The notes under the pieces: generated by a model | What the model was told of the DNA's origin: nothing | The model's database searches: none | The model's input: only the letters and a program-made list of their open reading frames with translations | Position numbers and translations under genes: made by a program | Part shown: piece after piece, positions 48,549 through 59,014 of the stretch | Layout of the letters: each line of letters begins with the position of its first letter | How positions within the stretch are numbered: position 1 is the stretch's first letter | Assembly (NCBI GenBank): GCA_032622095.1 | Contig: CP136063.1 | Span: forward strand, 274,839,426 to 274,903,425 | Length of the DNA stretch: 64,000 bases | Reading direction: 5' to 3' | From: Siphonodentalium dalli | Taxonomy: Eukaryota > Mollusca > Scaphopoda > Gadilida > Siphonodentaliidae

Positions 48549-49722
48549 TTATGTGTCTCTGTCAGGCCTATCTGTAGCCTGGTCAAGTTGTGGTGATAGC
48601 GGTTGGCTTATGTTGACCACAGTAACTTTTGACTGCTCCCGAACTTTAAATAGTACTTTACAGTTATCCATCCAGTATGAATGAATTGTTCCATCTTTCT
48701 TGGCACTGCTTAGCTCACGCACAAAACATTGTCTCTTCCTAGTTAGATCCTCGAATATCATGACCTTAGTATTACCCTTCAGTTTCTTCTTAGTTTTATA
48801 GATCAGGTCTTTGATGTCCCAGTCATTAAACCTAGCAATGACATTAACAACTCTGTTGCCAGGGCTTTGGTAACTTGTGGGTTCCCTGGCTGGACCAAGT
48901 GGATGAAAGCGAGATATGTCGATTGGTTGAATGTCTATTTAAAGGTAGTCCTGAATGAATTTGGTCATCAACCTTTTTGTAGGCAACTTTCTAAGATCTT
49001 TCGTATCAGAAGGGACAGGAAAGTTTATTAATCTTAGACTCATCTCTCTGCCGTGTGATTCGGAATCTTCCAGTTTGTCATTTACCTGTGCAAGTGATGC
49101 TTCAATTTCAGCAATTCTCTTGTTTAACATAACATTAGTAGATTTCAGAGTGTTGATTTCACTGTTCAGATTGGCTATGTGAGTATTTGTATTTTTTCAT
49201 CGAAGATTCGATTGCTGATTTTACTGCAGTTTCGATAGTTTTTGGAATTGTTTTTAGAGAATCCTGTATTACTTGCTGGATACCATTGTTTACAAGTTCA
49301 ATAATCTTAGCTTCCAAGTTATTGGTGATACTCTCTTGGATTTTAGGTAGTAGTACGTCCACCACAACAGGAATTGTTTTACTATTTGCCTTTGCTGCTT
49401 TACGAGTTTTTGGTTTGGGAGATTGTGACTGCGTGAATGTTATGCTAGGGTAATTCTCATATCCATCAATAGAATACAAAGACGTACCAATATCGATTGA
49501 TGTCTTTTTCGTTAAACGAACATATGTGTCGAGAGGCGAGACTTCCTTTCTCTTCACTTGTTTTGTGTTTCCAATATTTTCTAAAATCGGTTTTGGTGTG
49601 GTTGATGAACTTTGGATTGCCGCGGCTGATCCGGGAACGCCCGACCGAGAAGTCATGACTATATAGTTTATTCGGCAGGTCAATTGGCGATTCACTTTTG
49701 CACGAAAATAGGAAAGAGTCAA
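48549..49722 (-). pseudogene. ORF1: coiled-coil and RRM-like RNA-binding protein
   Basis: It probably starts at ATG 49656 (MTSRSGVPG; an upstream ATG at 49722 is in frame). A Ser/Thr/Pro-rich N-terminus and a basic stretch (KPKTRKAAKANSK) precede long heptad-rich helices (VVVDVLLPKIQESITNNLEA..., then ANLNSEINTL and LNKRIAEIEASLAQVNDKLE). Then comes ESHGREMSLRLINFPVPSDT and an RRM-like segment (NRVVNVIARFNDWDIKDL, KVMIFEDLTRKRQ), as in L1-type ORF1 (Transposase_22-like) proteins. The frame slips at a six-A run near 49182-49187 and a TAA interrupts it at about 48938. In LINEs such proteins trimerise and coat element RNA. The C-terminus is present again at 44614-44884. Confidence 0.8.
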
Positions 49723-50156
49723 ATAATTTCTTGAGTTGGCCTTGGTTTATATCATTGGGATATAATTTTACCAGTTAGCTGTGACCGCTAGATGATATTT
49801 ACAATCTTGAACCTCACTGATTATATATTTTGTTTATAGACGGTAGCTTTTAGCCCGAATTAGTGAGCTGTTTTTTTATCACGTGGGCACCATCTCGAGC
49901 AGGTGTTTACATAACATGGGGTTTATTTACATGACTTGGAAATAGAATTTAATACATCTATTAGTTATTAAGTACAGTGTTTAAGTTCATTGTTCATCTG
50001 GTGCACTAAGTCCTCATTTTGGAAGATTCGTCAGAAGAACAATATGAGTCAGGAGCCTATATATCAGCCATTTATTAACTCTTAACTGTTTGTAAAAGTA
50101 CAACATAAATTGATTCAGACAGACTGACGGAGAAACCAAAGCACTGCCACTGATGG
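49723..50156. other. Unassigned spacer / possible 5' region of the retrotransposon
   Basis: No gene recognised. The 5' end of the element was not located. Confidence 0.4.
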
Positions 50157-51344
50157 TTATTTAAACCAAATTTCCCGCTACCACTTTTGACCAAAACGTG
50201 TTAGCCAAATATGTACCATGCAAATTTCCATTTCGAGCTGTTTCTGAATACTGAATGGAACCTGGTATAAAATTGTCGACTATCAGGGTTTATGAGCGGA
50301 TAATTTTACCCATTCACAACACAAACTGTTTATAGCACAATTAATACATGGCCTCAATAGCCTGAAGTCGAGTGTGACTCGCCACACAGCAGTATTTCAA
50401 CCAGGCTCTACTCATGATTCTTTCCATGAACTGGATATTACATGCACACTTCGGCTATGATATGACAGGTAGCGCTATTTTGCTGATGATATGATATAAT
50501 ATGCATATCGCAATTTAGTTTGGAAGAATTATTGAAATTTCAACAAGCAGAATGGTGGCCTGGAGTAGTATTGGTGGGGCTTATCCGGACGTTACTGGTC
50601 CCAGTAATGTTCGTTGTCGCAGAGAGAACAAGGACGTTTCGTCTTGTCCGATCTGAGTCTACATCATGACCGTCGATTTGCATAACATTTGGTGTATCCA
50701 ATCAACTGTTATCACGGATGGATCTATTACCCGTATCAACATGCTTCACATCATCACCCCACATTATGATTCGTCTGCATGACCCCTCTACGACCTCGCC
50801 ATATCTGGACATTGCATTTATAACATCTGTGTCATCGATCCAAATGGGCGTGTCCAACAACACGATGTATGCAGACGAATTCTCAATATCAGTTGGTCGC
50901 TCAAGTCTATTTCCCACATTAAAGCCATGTTCTATAATTGCAATTTGTTAGCAACGTGAATTTTGTTACTTATTCCTTATTCCTTATTGGCAATATGTCG
51001 GAAAGTGTGGCAAATGGCCCCAAATTCTGAAGTGGCCAGCTGGGCGGAAAATGTTGAGTCGAAATTTGTTTGGGTCGAGTTTGTAAAAGTGGTCCGAAAA
51101 AGTGTCGAACCTGTGCTCGGTCCGATTTTTTAAGGAAAATGTGGCAAATGACCACGGGAACATACTAAGTAAAAAGTTAAAATAATTTGGACCGATAAAA
51201 TTTGTGTCGAAATGTCGAAAATGCTTCGAAATTAGGCAAAGTCTAACAAATGAAGGGAAAATGGCCCCTTTGAGTTCAAATTATCATGTGGTTAGCTGGG
51301 CGGAACATCTTCGGCCAAAAAAAATTTGGGTCGAGTTCGTAACA
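50157..51344. repeat. Segmental repeat D, copy 1
   Basis: Matches 60153-61215 closely and collinearly, from AAACCAAATTTCCCGCTACC to the GGTCCGAAAAAGTGTCGAACC region and beyond. A third, shorter and diverged relative is at about 53700-53880. It runs directly into segmental repeat B, and the two are also adjacent at 60-61.6 kb, so they form one larger composite unit. Confidence 0.9.
50702..50917 (-). pseudogene. Retroelement ORF1/gag-like RRM fragment, copy 1
   Basis: 71 codons, including SSAYIVLLDTPIWIDDTDVI, NAMSRYGEVVEGSCRRIIMW and KHVDTGNRSI. The pattern 'aPlWvxDxxvxxxmxxYGxVxxxxxxxxxxxxxVxTGxRxv' is that of the RNA-binding segment in many LINE ORF1 and ZCCHC-type gag-like proteins. A zinc-knuckle region is not present and the frame stops early. 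It lies inside segmental repeat D. Confidence 0.5.
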
Positions 51345-52080
51345 GTGATTATCACTACAGTCTCCAGTTAAGATGGTAAGATCTCAGATCGTAGAGCTGC
51401 CGCAGGCTGCGAATCTAATACGGGATTTTACATTCTCAGCATGACGTGAAAACTCAGATTACTTCACTGTAGTAATAATATGTTCACTCTTAGAAAATAC
51501 TGTCAGTTTGACGGTTTCGAACCATCGTAATCCGACGGTCCCATACCGTTTCATCAGTTATATGGTGAATCGCCGTTGTTTTATGTGCTCATGAACATGG
51601 TCTAAGATAAAAATTGTCGTGATTCAAAGTTCATGCCTTAAAAATTCAATTGTCTATTGATCGGCGGATTATATACGGCAATGTCTCCATATAGTATGAC
51701 TGAATCTGACTCTGCTGATATTTAATAATATGATAATAGCGTACTACGTTATTCGAAAACTTACTCATTCCAAGGCCATGATATGTAGTTATACTATTAG
51801 AATATGCAATTAGATTATAGGTGAATAATGATTGTACCCACACAGGTTGATATTTTGTACTATATTCTCAAGTCGCATTAATTAATGTGCCGGTTAAATC
51901 TGGTATCAATGGTACTGTATAGATGTTTATATTTCATGGATGTATACCGGTATATATAAATTAAACGGCTGTCGCACGCCCTGTTACTGAAACCATGTCA
52001 TTTTTACCTTGTTTGTTAAAGGCCTGGCTTGCCTTCGTTGTAGGTTATAACTTAGAAATAAAAGTTACAAAATTAATATG
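51345..52080 (+). repeat. Segmental repeat, copy B
   Basis: Close match to 37867-38625 with small indels, and to 61217-61590 at its start. Non-coding. Confidence 0.9.
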
Positions 52081-52615
52081 ATCGTACGTGACACGTAATG
52101 GAGCAACCACCAAGTTGATCATTAATTTCCATATTACCATAATTATAGGATGTTCCGTACAGGGTACTACATGTGCTACATATAAATAACGAACGTATTC
52201 ACAGAATGCTAGCTTCGCAGCTTGTATCATCAGTATCTACACGGATGAAATCGTCAAATAAGATAATACATTTATTTTATTTATTTGGTCTATGACCCTG
52301 ATTGTAATTACTGTAAGATAATAAACTGTTCATCATATATAAATGTAGGCATATATAGGTCAAGTATAAGACCCACGCATGTGATAAAATATAGAGTATA
52401 GGCCCTACAGTTATTCCCACTGTGCATATGGTCGTCGTGTCTGGAACTTGATGTGTGTTGTAGTTTATAGCCTAAAAATATAGGGCATATCAGTACTCAT
52501 ATATAATCCATTTATGCAGAAATCAAGTTCCATTATACCGGGTATATTCACATCTGACAAAGTGGTGTCCATAATTCCAACATATACCACAGTTGTCTGG
52601 GAATGATATTATAAA
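52081..52615. other. Unassigned spacer
   Basis: AT-rich, nothing recognised. Confidence 0.4.
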
Positions 52616-52766
52616 GTTATTATACAATGTTGTGTACAGTATGTCCAGGTTGTGGTCAAAAGTCATATTGGACTAGACACGCCAGTGTCGAATCCAGTAT
52701 GACTTTTCACCACAACCTGGACGAGTATAACAATAACTCATACTCTACACAACATTGTATAATGAC
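52616..52766. repeat. 150-bp hairpin
   Basis: GTTATTATACAATGTTGTGT...GTCCAGGTTGTGGTCAAAAG...CATATTGGAC pairs with TCCAGTATGACTTTTCACC...ACAACCTGGAC...ACACAACATTGTATAATGAC. Arms are about 65 bases with few mismatches and the centre is about 20 bases. The 73-codon open frame starting inside it is a by-product. Confidence 0.85.
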
Positions 52767-53699
52767 ATTTTTATTATCCATCTGTATTTTTATCAAAATT
52801 TTGGGATATAAACTTTTGTGGTTATTTTTGGTATTTGTCGGCACTTAATTCTCGATAAAAGCCTGTATTTTGATCACCAGAAAGCATGATTTGGAAAAGT
52901 GAACACGGAAGTGAGAACAACTTCAACGCGGAAGTGAAACGTCTGCTAAAATCCACCAGTGTTGCGCGCGCATCACAATTTCACCAATTCATTTTGCAAT
53001 AGAGTTAATTCGCGACGTCACGGAGTCCAATAAAAAGTTATATTGTACAGTCGGGAGTCCAATATGACTTTCGGGACTCCAATATGACTTTTTCCAGGAC
53101 TATTACGTGGCGGCTTTTGCCCAATCAAAAATGGTGTTAGTTAAGGGATGGATAATAATATGATATTTTAAATATATTACATGTCATTACATCACACACA
53201 TATCATATATACAAACACCATATAATAGTATGGTACCAAATAATACCACAGGGTGGAATAATTCCCCAAATTGAATAAAAGTACAGATCTAAATAATAGT
53301 GCGGACAGGATGGATTCTGTTCATGCTTTCCACAATCCACATGCAGAGTCATAATCAGACAAGTGATTTGGCCAAGTTTTGATATTTGACCGAAACTTGT
53401 ACACTTCCATTATGAGTTCCATACATTTGGTCCTGAGATGACCTGAGGGCACATATTGCAGGTGAGGCTGGTGAGTAAAATTAAATAACCATAGTATATG
53501 TACACACCCAACTAAGGATCATAGTTAATAAAGGGTGGATGTTTTTTTGAAAATTAAAGGACATATGTACAGCCTATTTATGATATTCTTTTTATCTCGA
53601 GAGCATGTAATTTGACATTTGACCAAGAAATTCTAGTTGCAAAATATTTTGCATGGATATAAATTACATTGGAATCAGTTGTTGAATTTGATTTATGAA
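52767..53699. other. Spacer with a short tandem of an ~20-bp motif
   Basis: GGGAGTCCAATATGACTTT and GGGACTCCAATATGACTTT are tandem at 53054-53092, preceded by a more diverged GGAGTCCAATAAAAAGTTAT. The core ATATGACTTT also occurs in the hairpin at 52616-52766, so the whole 52.6-53.1 kb block may be one element. Nothing else recognised. Confidence 0.5.
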
Positions 53700-53880
53700 C
53701 AGAACCTGATGTGAAATGGTACAATGAGGGTTACGAGCAGTTTCACCCTTTCAATATACAAACCGTTAGTGGCACCATGCATACATGGTAACATGGCATC
53801 AGAAGCTCGAAGACGAGTATGACTCGCCACAAAATAGCACATTAACTAGGCTCTGCTCATAATTCAAAACTTTTGTGATA
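53700..53880 (+). repeat. Diverged third relative of segmental repeat D
   Basis: Shares GAACCTG, GCATCAGAAGCTCGAAGACG/CCTCAATAGCCTGAAGACG, GAGTATGACTCGCCAC and AGGCTCTGCTCAT with 50265-50420 and 60258-60420. Confidence 0.7.
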
Positions 53881-53930
53881 CCAAAACAATTTGCTGTGAC
53901 TATTAATATAACCCTACTATTAGTCACACT

Positions 53931-54106
53931 ATGCTGCGGGTCTACTCACACAAATTAGTACCGGTAATTCTACCGGTATACATGTGTATTGTAGTATTTT
54001 CGGTTGTCTACTGGTATTCACAATTGAGAAGAAATTCCAGAATAGGACATCATCAAATTTCTAAGGACATATCCACCATTCCAAGAAAAACATTCACTGT
54101 GCATGT
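53931..54106 (+). CDS. Possible first coding exon of a type II membrane protein
   Basis: ATG 53931 opens a frame with a short basic start (MLRVYSHK), a ~20-residue hydrophobic helix (LVPVILPVYMCIVVFSVVYW) and a basic stem (QLRRNSRIGHHQ). A GTAAGG donor-like site follows TTCACTGTGCAT at about 54106. This is the look of a Golgi type II anchor, as in glycosyltransferases, but no downstream exon was found. It could equally be chance in AT-rich DNA. Confidence 0.25.
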
Positions 54107-54644
54107 AAGGTGCCGCGTCGGTCTGAGAGTATTTCCCCAAAAATCACACGCCAGTCCACTCCCAGTCTAAAATTTGAACTAATATTAACCTATAATGTAC
54201 AACTGTACATGTATACACATGCAGATTCATGTTGGTTTGTGACTCATTGTGACTGTGTATCACTCAATTATACTGTTTAGAAGGCCTGTGTATTAAACCT
54301 AACCTGAAGTGGAGAATTACTTAATTTACTACTAAATTACTAATTAGTGATAGGCCTACTGTGATAGATCATGCCATGAATCTCTACTCTCTGGCTAACG
54401 TCCAGAGTCAGAGTTATTTTATTTATATTATTATTTTTCCATAATAAGTTCAGTATCAAACTGGCACGAACCAAGTCGTTTGATACATCTAGTAGGCAGT
54501 GATTGACGAATCTGATTTAAATAAACAGTGAATGTCAACTTCGTTAAATTTGAACCTGACTCAGAAGCTGTCAAATTCGTGTTGTCAAATATTCATTTAA
54601 ACACAAAATATTGCTAATTTAAGACATTACTTCATAAAACTACA
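54107..54644. other. Unassigned spacer
   Basis: No recognised feature. Confidence 0.4.
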
Positions 54645-54822
54645 TACAGTAATGCTCTAATTAATCGACCTCTTAACCACAGCAGAATTGTGTGTAACTT
54701 TTCATGATTCTCTCCGAGAGCTGTCCGATGAATGGCAACAAGCCATATTTCTGACTAAATCTTGAAAAGTTACCCACAATTATGTTGTGGTGAAGAGATC
54801 GATTAATTAGAGCATTACTGTA
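54645..54822. repeat. Palindromic MITE (family 1, copy 1), TA-flanked
   Basis: The ends are TACAGTAATGC and GCATTACTGTA. The arms pair through CTCTAATTAATCGA and AACCACAG...AATTGTG...GTAACTTTTCA to a central GCCATATTTCTG region. The terminal TA fits a Tc1/mariner-type TA target, with CAGTAATGC as the terminal repeat. No coding capacity. Confidence 0.85.
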
Positions 54823-55060
54823 CCATCATGAACCCAACGAGTATTGTAATCAAATATTTCTTCGGGTTGAAGACAAATTAATTATTTTTACCTATTGTTT
54901 AGAATTTTAATCACATCAATGTTTATATACCTTGTCAATGTCAGAAGGCTGAATGCGAAAGACGGACATCCCACCAGAAAGATGGCGGCCCGATTATATG
55001 TTTTGATTGGAATAGACGTACCTTCACTCTTTCTATGTTCCCTGCCCGTGCCAAAGGATT
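54823..55060. other. Spacer
   Basis: Nothing recognised. Confidence 0.4.
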
Positions 55061-55310
55061 AAATCATGCAAAGGGTAAAATCAAAGATGGCTGCTGGCGG
55101 CCATGTTTTTTGGCCAATGACCCCAAAATGACTCGTTCCCATGTACATGTCAATGTCAACATTCATTACAAATTTCATAACGATCAGACCAAAGGTACGA
55201 CCTGTAGCCCTCACCAAAGGAAATTGTTGACAGACACACGCACACACGGACGACGGACGGCAACCCATGGCAATAGCTCAAACTTACAAAGTAAGTTCAG
55301 CTAATAATGA
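55061..55310 (+). repeat. Dispersed short repeat with a palindromic tail
   Basis: It contains AAGATGGCTGCTGGCGGCC, ACAGACACACGCACACACGG and the tail AATAGCTCAAACTTACAAAG...TTCAGCTAAT. This resembles short repeats I know from mollusc and other invertebrate genomes that end in a small AATAGCTC/GAGCTA-type hairpin. The two opposite open frames across it are not genes. Confidence 0.5.
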
Positions 55311-55655
55311 ATATGTGATGTGTCACTTTTAATGAATTGGCAATGACAGCAGTATGGAAACGGTCACTGCAGTGGAGTTGTGATACATGCCGTTCGGTTA
55401 TGATACCACGGTCTACAGGGATTAGCAGGTTGTCACACCAGACGTTGTAGAAAATTATGATATATGTCCATGAGGATCTTTTTAAATGTCGGATAAGTGT
55501 TGGCGCTGGGTATTGCTGTTAAAATAGTCACATCCATTAAAACCGCCATAAACAGAATTAATATTATAAACAAACCTTGTTCTTATACCAATCATAAATA
55601 CATGTATCACATTAATTTCAGCATGTTGTTATGTTAGTACTTTGTGTTACATTGT
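55311..55655. other. Spacer
   Basis: Nothing recognised. Confidence 0.4.
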
Positions 55656-55827
55656 ACAGTAATGCCCTAAGTAATCTTATCCAAAGCACAATTATCGGTA
55701 ACTTTTTCAGGATTTAGTCGGGAATATGGCTTGTTGCCATTCATCGGAAAGCTCTCTTCGAGAGCTTTCCGATGAACGACAACAAGCCATATTGGTTATA
55801 GGGTCGATTACTTAGGGCATTAATGTA
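55656..55827. repeat. Palindromic MITE (family 1, copy 2)
   Basis: The ends are TACAGTAATGCCCTAA and TTAGGGCATTAATGTA. The same internal blocks as 54645-54822 occur (ATATGGCTTGTTGCCATTCATC; shared GTAACTTTT). A strong internal palindrome, GGAAAGCTCTCTTCGAGAGC followed by TTTCC, is near the centre. Confidence 0.85.
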
Positions 55828-55841
55828 TGTAAGCAAACATC

Positions 55842-56135
55842 ATCTCATGTAAGCAAACAGTAAATGTACATGTATGTAGAGAGTATGCGATACGCAAAAC
55901 ACTCAACACCGAGTAGACCCCCACTGCATGTACATGTATATGAACTTTTGTTAGAAATGCCACTGGTATTTACAACATACCGCAGCCAATAAGCTAAATC
56001 TCAGATTTTGGTGTTGAATGGGTCACCATGTCACTCTCTACCTAATCAATCGCCACGGTGTCTGAAAGTGTTTTGCTTATCGCTCACTATTTACATGCTG
56101 TATACATACAAACGCTCCGCTCACACAAAGTGTTT
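55842..56135. repeat. Inverted-repeat MITE (family 2, copy 2)
   Basis: The left arm has GCGATACGCAAAACACTC and AACACCG. The right arm has CGGTGTCTGAAAGTG, TTTTGCTTATCGCTCACT and CGCTCACACAAAGTG. Related to 38680-38990. Confidence 0.65.
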
Positions 56136-56269
56136 TGTGGAAAATAACGCATTCATAATATGAATTTGATCATTATTCTATACTTTTAGTATATTCTTGA
56201 GCAAATGTTCATAATTTGGTAACTGTTATTTCTAATTTATTACTTATCACATGTACATATGTACATGTG

Positions 56270-56480
56270 CAGTAGCTGATGTGCCTGACTTCATCCGGGC
56301 TATTTAGGGAACAACGTTGCCTACCGGTATACAATGTATGAGTATATATCGAGGTCGCAGTCAAGGACACAGTCGCACATGAAATTGGACCCACCCATAT
56401 AGTTCCCGGGATCAAAGTAGGCCTTTGGTACATTACCAAATTTGAGTCGGATCAGTCATGCAGTTTTAGAGTCTATAAAG
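56270..56480 (+). repeat. Dispersed repeat E, copy 1
   Basis: CCTGACTTCATCCGGGCTATTTAGGG...ATGAAATTGGACCCACCCAT...GGGATCAAAGTAGGC recurs, diverged, at 58615-58805 and 58845-58960. Confidence 0.7.
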
Positions 56481-57328
56481 ACATAAGTTCAATAATATAA
56501 TATACTAGCAGGTTAGCCCGCAACTGGCGGCGTTTGTCAGAAACATAACAATTTAAAAAAAAAAAAAAAAATTTGTTTCAATTATTTATTTAATTTAATT
56601 GTTTTTTAATTTTAAATTTTTTTTAATTTTAAATTTTTATAATAAATTTTTTAATTGAATTTTTTTTTTTCAATGAGTTAAATCTGCCTTTTTCGGGCGG
56701 AAAAACTGACCCGATGAAATCCCCCCCTTCCTAGGAACGACAGATATAAGAATCACACAACACGCATTTTTTTGTTTTTCAATGAGTTAATTCTGCCTTT
56801 TAATGAAGATAAATTATGGTACCCGTCCCTAAAAGAGTTATGATTTAAGGTACATCAGGCGGAAAAAACTGATTCGATGAAAATTTCCCCCGTTCCTAGG
56901 AACGACAGACATAAGAATCACACAGCACGCATTTTTTGTTTTCCAATGAGTTAATTCTGCCTTTTTAATCAAGATAAATGCATTTTGCGTTTTGCATCCG
57001 TATTTTCTTACTCATGGGTAACCGTTTAGCAACGTCGATGGCAATAAAGAGCGCTAGTCGGTTAATAACTCCAAATATGTTCAATATAAAGATCGTTGAT
57101 GCATTAACACCCGAAGTGTCGTTTTCGATGATTTTGATGATTGGGAGTGGAGAATGAGTGCTCAGAACTTGTCCAAAATGGACGTTGACGATCCCCGTGG
57201 GTTTTTACCCTTATATACGAAATTTGAGCTCGATCCGACCAGCCGTTTTCGATTCCATGAAGTACCCACATACACACATATATACATATCTCATTTATAT
57301 TTTGAAGACCTCTGTTTGTTTGTCTGTT

Positions 57329-57360
<32 letters not shown>

Positions 57361-57449
57361 ATTTATACAAATCTACGATTCTCGACCGATCGGGACGAAA
57401 CTTGGTACGTGTGTGTAGTTTGACCAGGCGGTCGTCGTTGTCGTATTGG

Positions 57450-57905
57450 CGAGCCCGTGCGACGCCAGCTTCGCGCATGCGCAGAGGAGATCACGGAAAC
57501 GGGTGGAGCTATCGACTTGAAATTTGCTATGTGAATGTATCTTGCCCCGGATACGAATTTTATCGGGTCGCCGAGCCCGTGCGACGCCAGCTTCGCGCAT
57601 GCGCAGACGAGATCTCGGAAACGGGTGGAGCTATCGACTTTAAATTTGGTATGTGAATGTATCTTGCCCCGGATACGAATTTTATCGCGTATTGGCGAGC
57701 CCGTGCGGCGCCCGCTTCGCGCATGCGCAGACGAGATCTCGAAACGGGTGGAGTTATCGACTTGAAATTTGCTATGTGAATGTATCTTGCCCCGGATACG
57801 AATTTTATCGGGTCGCCGAGCCCGTGCGACGCCAGCTACGCGCATGCGCAAACCAGATCTCGGAAACGGGTAGAGCTATCGACTTGAAATTTGGTATTTG
57901 AATAG
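57450..57905. repeat. ~120-bp tandem array (about 4 units)
   Basis: The unit begins GAGCCCGTGCGACGCCAGCT and includes CGCGCATGCGCAGACGAGAT, GGAAACGGGTGGAGCTATCG and TCTTGCCCCGGATACG. It is GC-rich in an AT-rich region. Two further units lie at about 58076-58290. Confidence 0.92.
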
Positions 57906-58075
57906 CCCGGACAACGTCGGGTTCATCGGCAAGTCTCATATATATTGTGAAGACCTCTGTTTGTCTGTCTGTCTGTCTGTATGTCTGTCATTTTATACAA
58001 ATCTACGATTCTCGACCGATCGGGACGAAACTTGGTACGTGTGTGTAGTTTGACCAAGCGGTTGTTGTCGTATTG

Positions 58076-58290
58076 GCAAGCCCGTGCGGCGCCCGCTTCG
58101 CGCATGCGCAGACGAGATCTCCGAAACGGGTGGAGCTATCGACTTGAAATTTCCTATGTGAATGTATCTTGCCCCGGATACGAATTTTATCGGGTCGCCG
58201 AGCCCGTGCGACGCCAGCTTCGCGCATGCGCAGACGAGATCTCGGAAACGGGTGGAGCTATCGACTTGAAATTTGCTATGTACACGCAAT
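58076..58290. repeat. Second block of the ~120-bp unit (about 2 units)
   Basis: Same unit as 57450-57905, following a second TCTGTCTG run and a second copy of the GATTCTCGACCGATCGGGAC block. Confidence 0.9.
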
Positions 58291-58614
58291 CCTATTTTTC
58301 CTATACGGCAATGTGAGATTTTTCGGGTAGCCCCGAGCCGTGATGCCAACAACAACGACCGGAAGCTCTGAATGCCAACAACAACGACATCATCGAGTCA
58401 GTTTTTTCCGCCCGATGTACATTAAATTATACCTCTTTTAGGGAGGTTACAATAATTTCTCTTAAAAAGGCACGATTAACTCATTCAAAAGCGAAAAAAA
58501 TGTCATGTTTCGGACCAACGCCGCCAGTGGCGGGCTAACCTCCTAGTATATATATATATACGGAGTTCTCAAAATATATACGGAGTTCTCAAAATATATA
58601 GTAGAATAGACCAA

Positions 58615-58975
58615 GTGATGTACCTGACTTCATCCGCACTATTTAGGGATTTCTTTATGATCGACTCTGTTTGAACAAAATATACAGCATCTGGACAAAC
58701 AATGAGCCGAGGTCCAGCAACATATGAGCATATGTGCGCTACCGGTAGGTCAATGTCAAGGACCGTCACATGTGAAATTAGACCTGCCCATATTGTTTCC
58801 AGGATGAAAGAAGCCTACATACATGTACCAATCGATTGGTTGAGGTCCAGACACGTGCCTATAGTATATGAGCATATACCTACATGTATACGAGCGAGGT
58901 TATGGTCAAGGACATGGTCACTCATGAAATTCGACCCGCCCATTTCCGGGATCAAAGTAGACATACAATACGGTA
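58615..58975 (+). repeat. Dispersed repeat E, copies 2 and 3
   Basis: Two diverged copies related to 56270-56480. The first has CCTGACTTCATCCGCACTAT and the second GTCAAGGACATGGTCACTC and GGGATCAAAGTAGAC. Confidence 0.65.
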
Positions 58976-59014
58976 CATGTACACACAGACAGAAGTACCG
59001 AAAAACAACCGACG

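Larger units (their letters stand above)
44885..48819 (-). repeat. Tandem duplication unit, copy 2
   Basis: Second ~3,935-base unit, near-identical to 40950-44884. It is followed at 48820 by the rest of ORF1, showing that this is the end that was originally continuous with ORF1. Confidence 0.95.
39298..49722 (-). mobile_element. Non-LTR retrotransposon with ORF1, 2A-bearing ORF2 and an internal tandem duplication
   Basis: On the minus strand, from right to left: ORF1 (49722-48549), a ~2-kb non-coding linker, an ORF2 beginning (46530-44885) joined to a second copy of the ORF1 end and linker (44884-42597), and a second, more complete ORF2 (42596-39298). The ancestral element was therefore ORF1-linker-ORF2, of about 6.5 kb, and one ~3.93-kb internal block was duplicated in tandem. 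The proteins place it among CR1/L2/Jockey-like LINEs with an apurinic-type endonuclease; the exact clade is not assigned. No target duplication was found. All ORFs contain at least one stop or deletion. Confidence 0.85.
56503..58550. mobile_element. 2.05-kb non-autonomous DNA element with terminal inverted repeats
   Basis: The left end is TACTAGCAGGTTAGCCCGCA, then ACTGGCGGCGTTTGTC. The right end is the reverse complement of TACTAGGAGGTTAGCCCGCC, then ACTGGCGGCGTTGGTC. Inside the left end are a poly-A run and AT-rich DNA, then two copies of an AACTGACCCGATGAAAT...CCTAGGAACGACAGA block, TCTGTCTG microsatellites at 57310-57360 and 57957-57990, and arrays of a ~120-bp unit. A ~260-bp segment (57300-57560) is duplicated at about 57945-58190. 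The frames across it are repeat artefacts; no transposase. Smaller relative at 36344-37252. Confidence 0.8.

Noticed and set aside
55035-55304. 89-codon frame as a small gene
   Set aside because: Lies within a dispersed short repeat with a typical palindromic tail.
57154-58355. Multiple overlapping 75-162-codon frames
   Set aside because: All fall in the GC-rich ~120-bp tandem units and TCTG microsatellites and are open on both strands; no domain.
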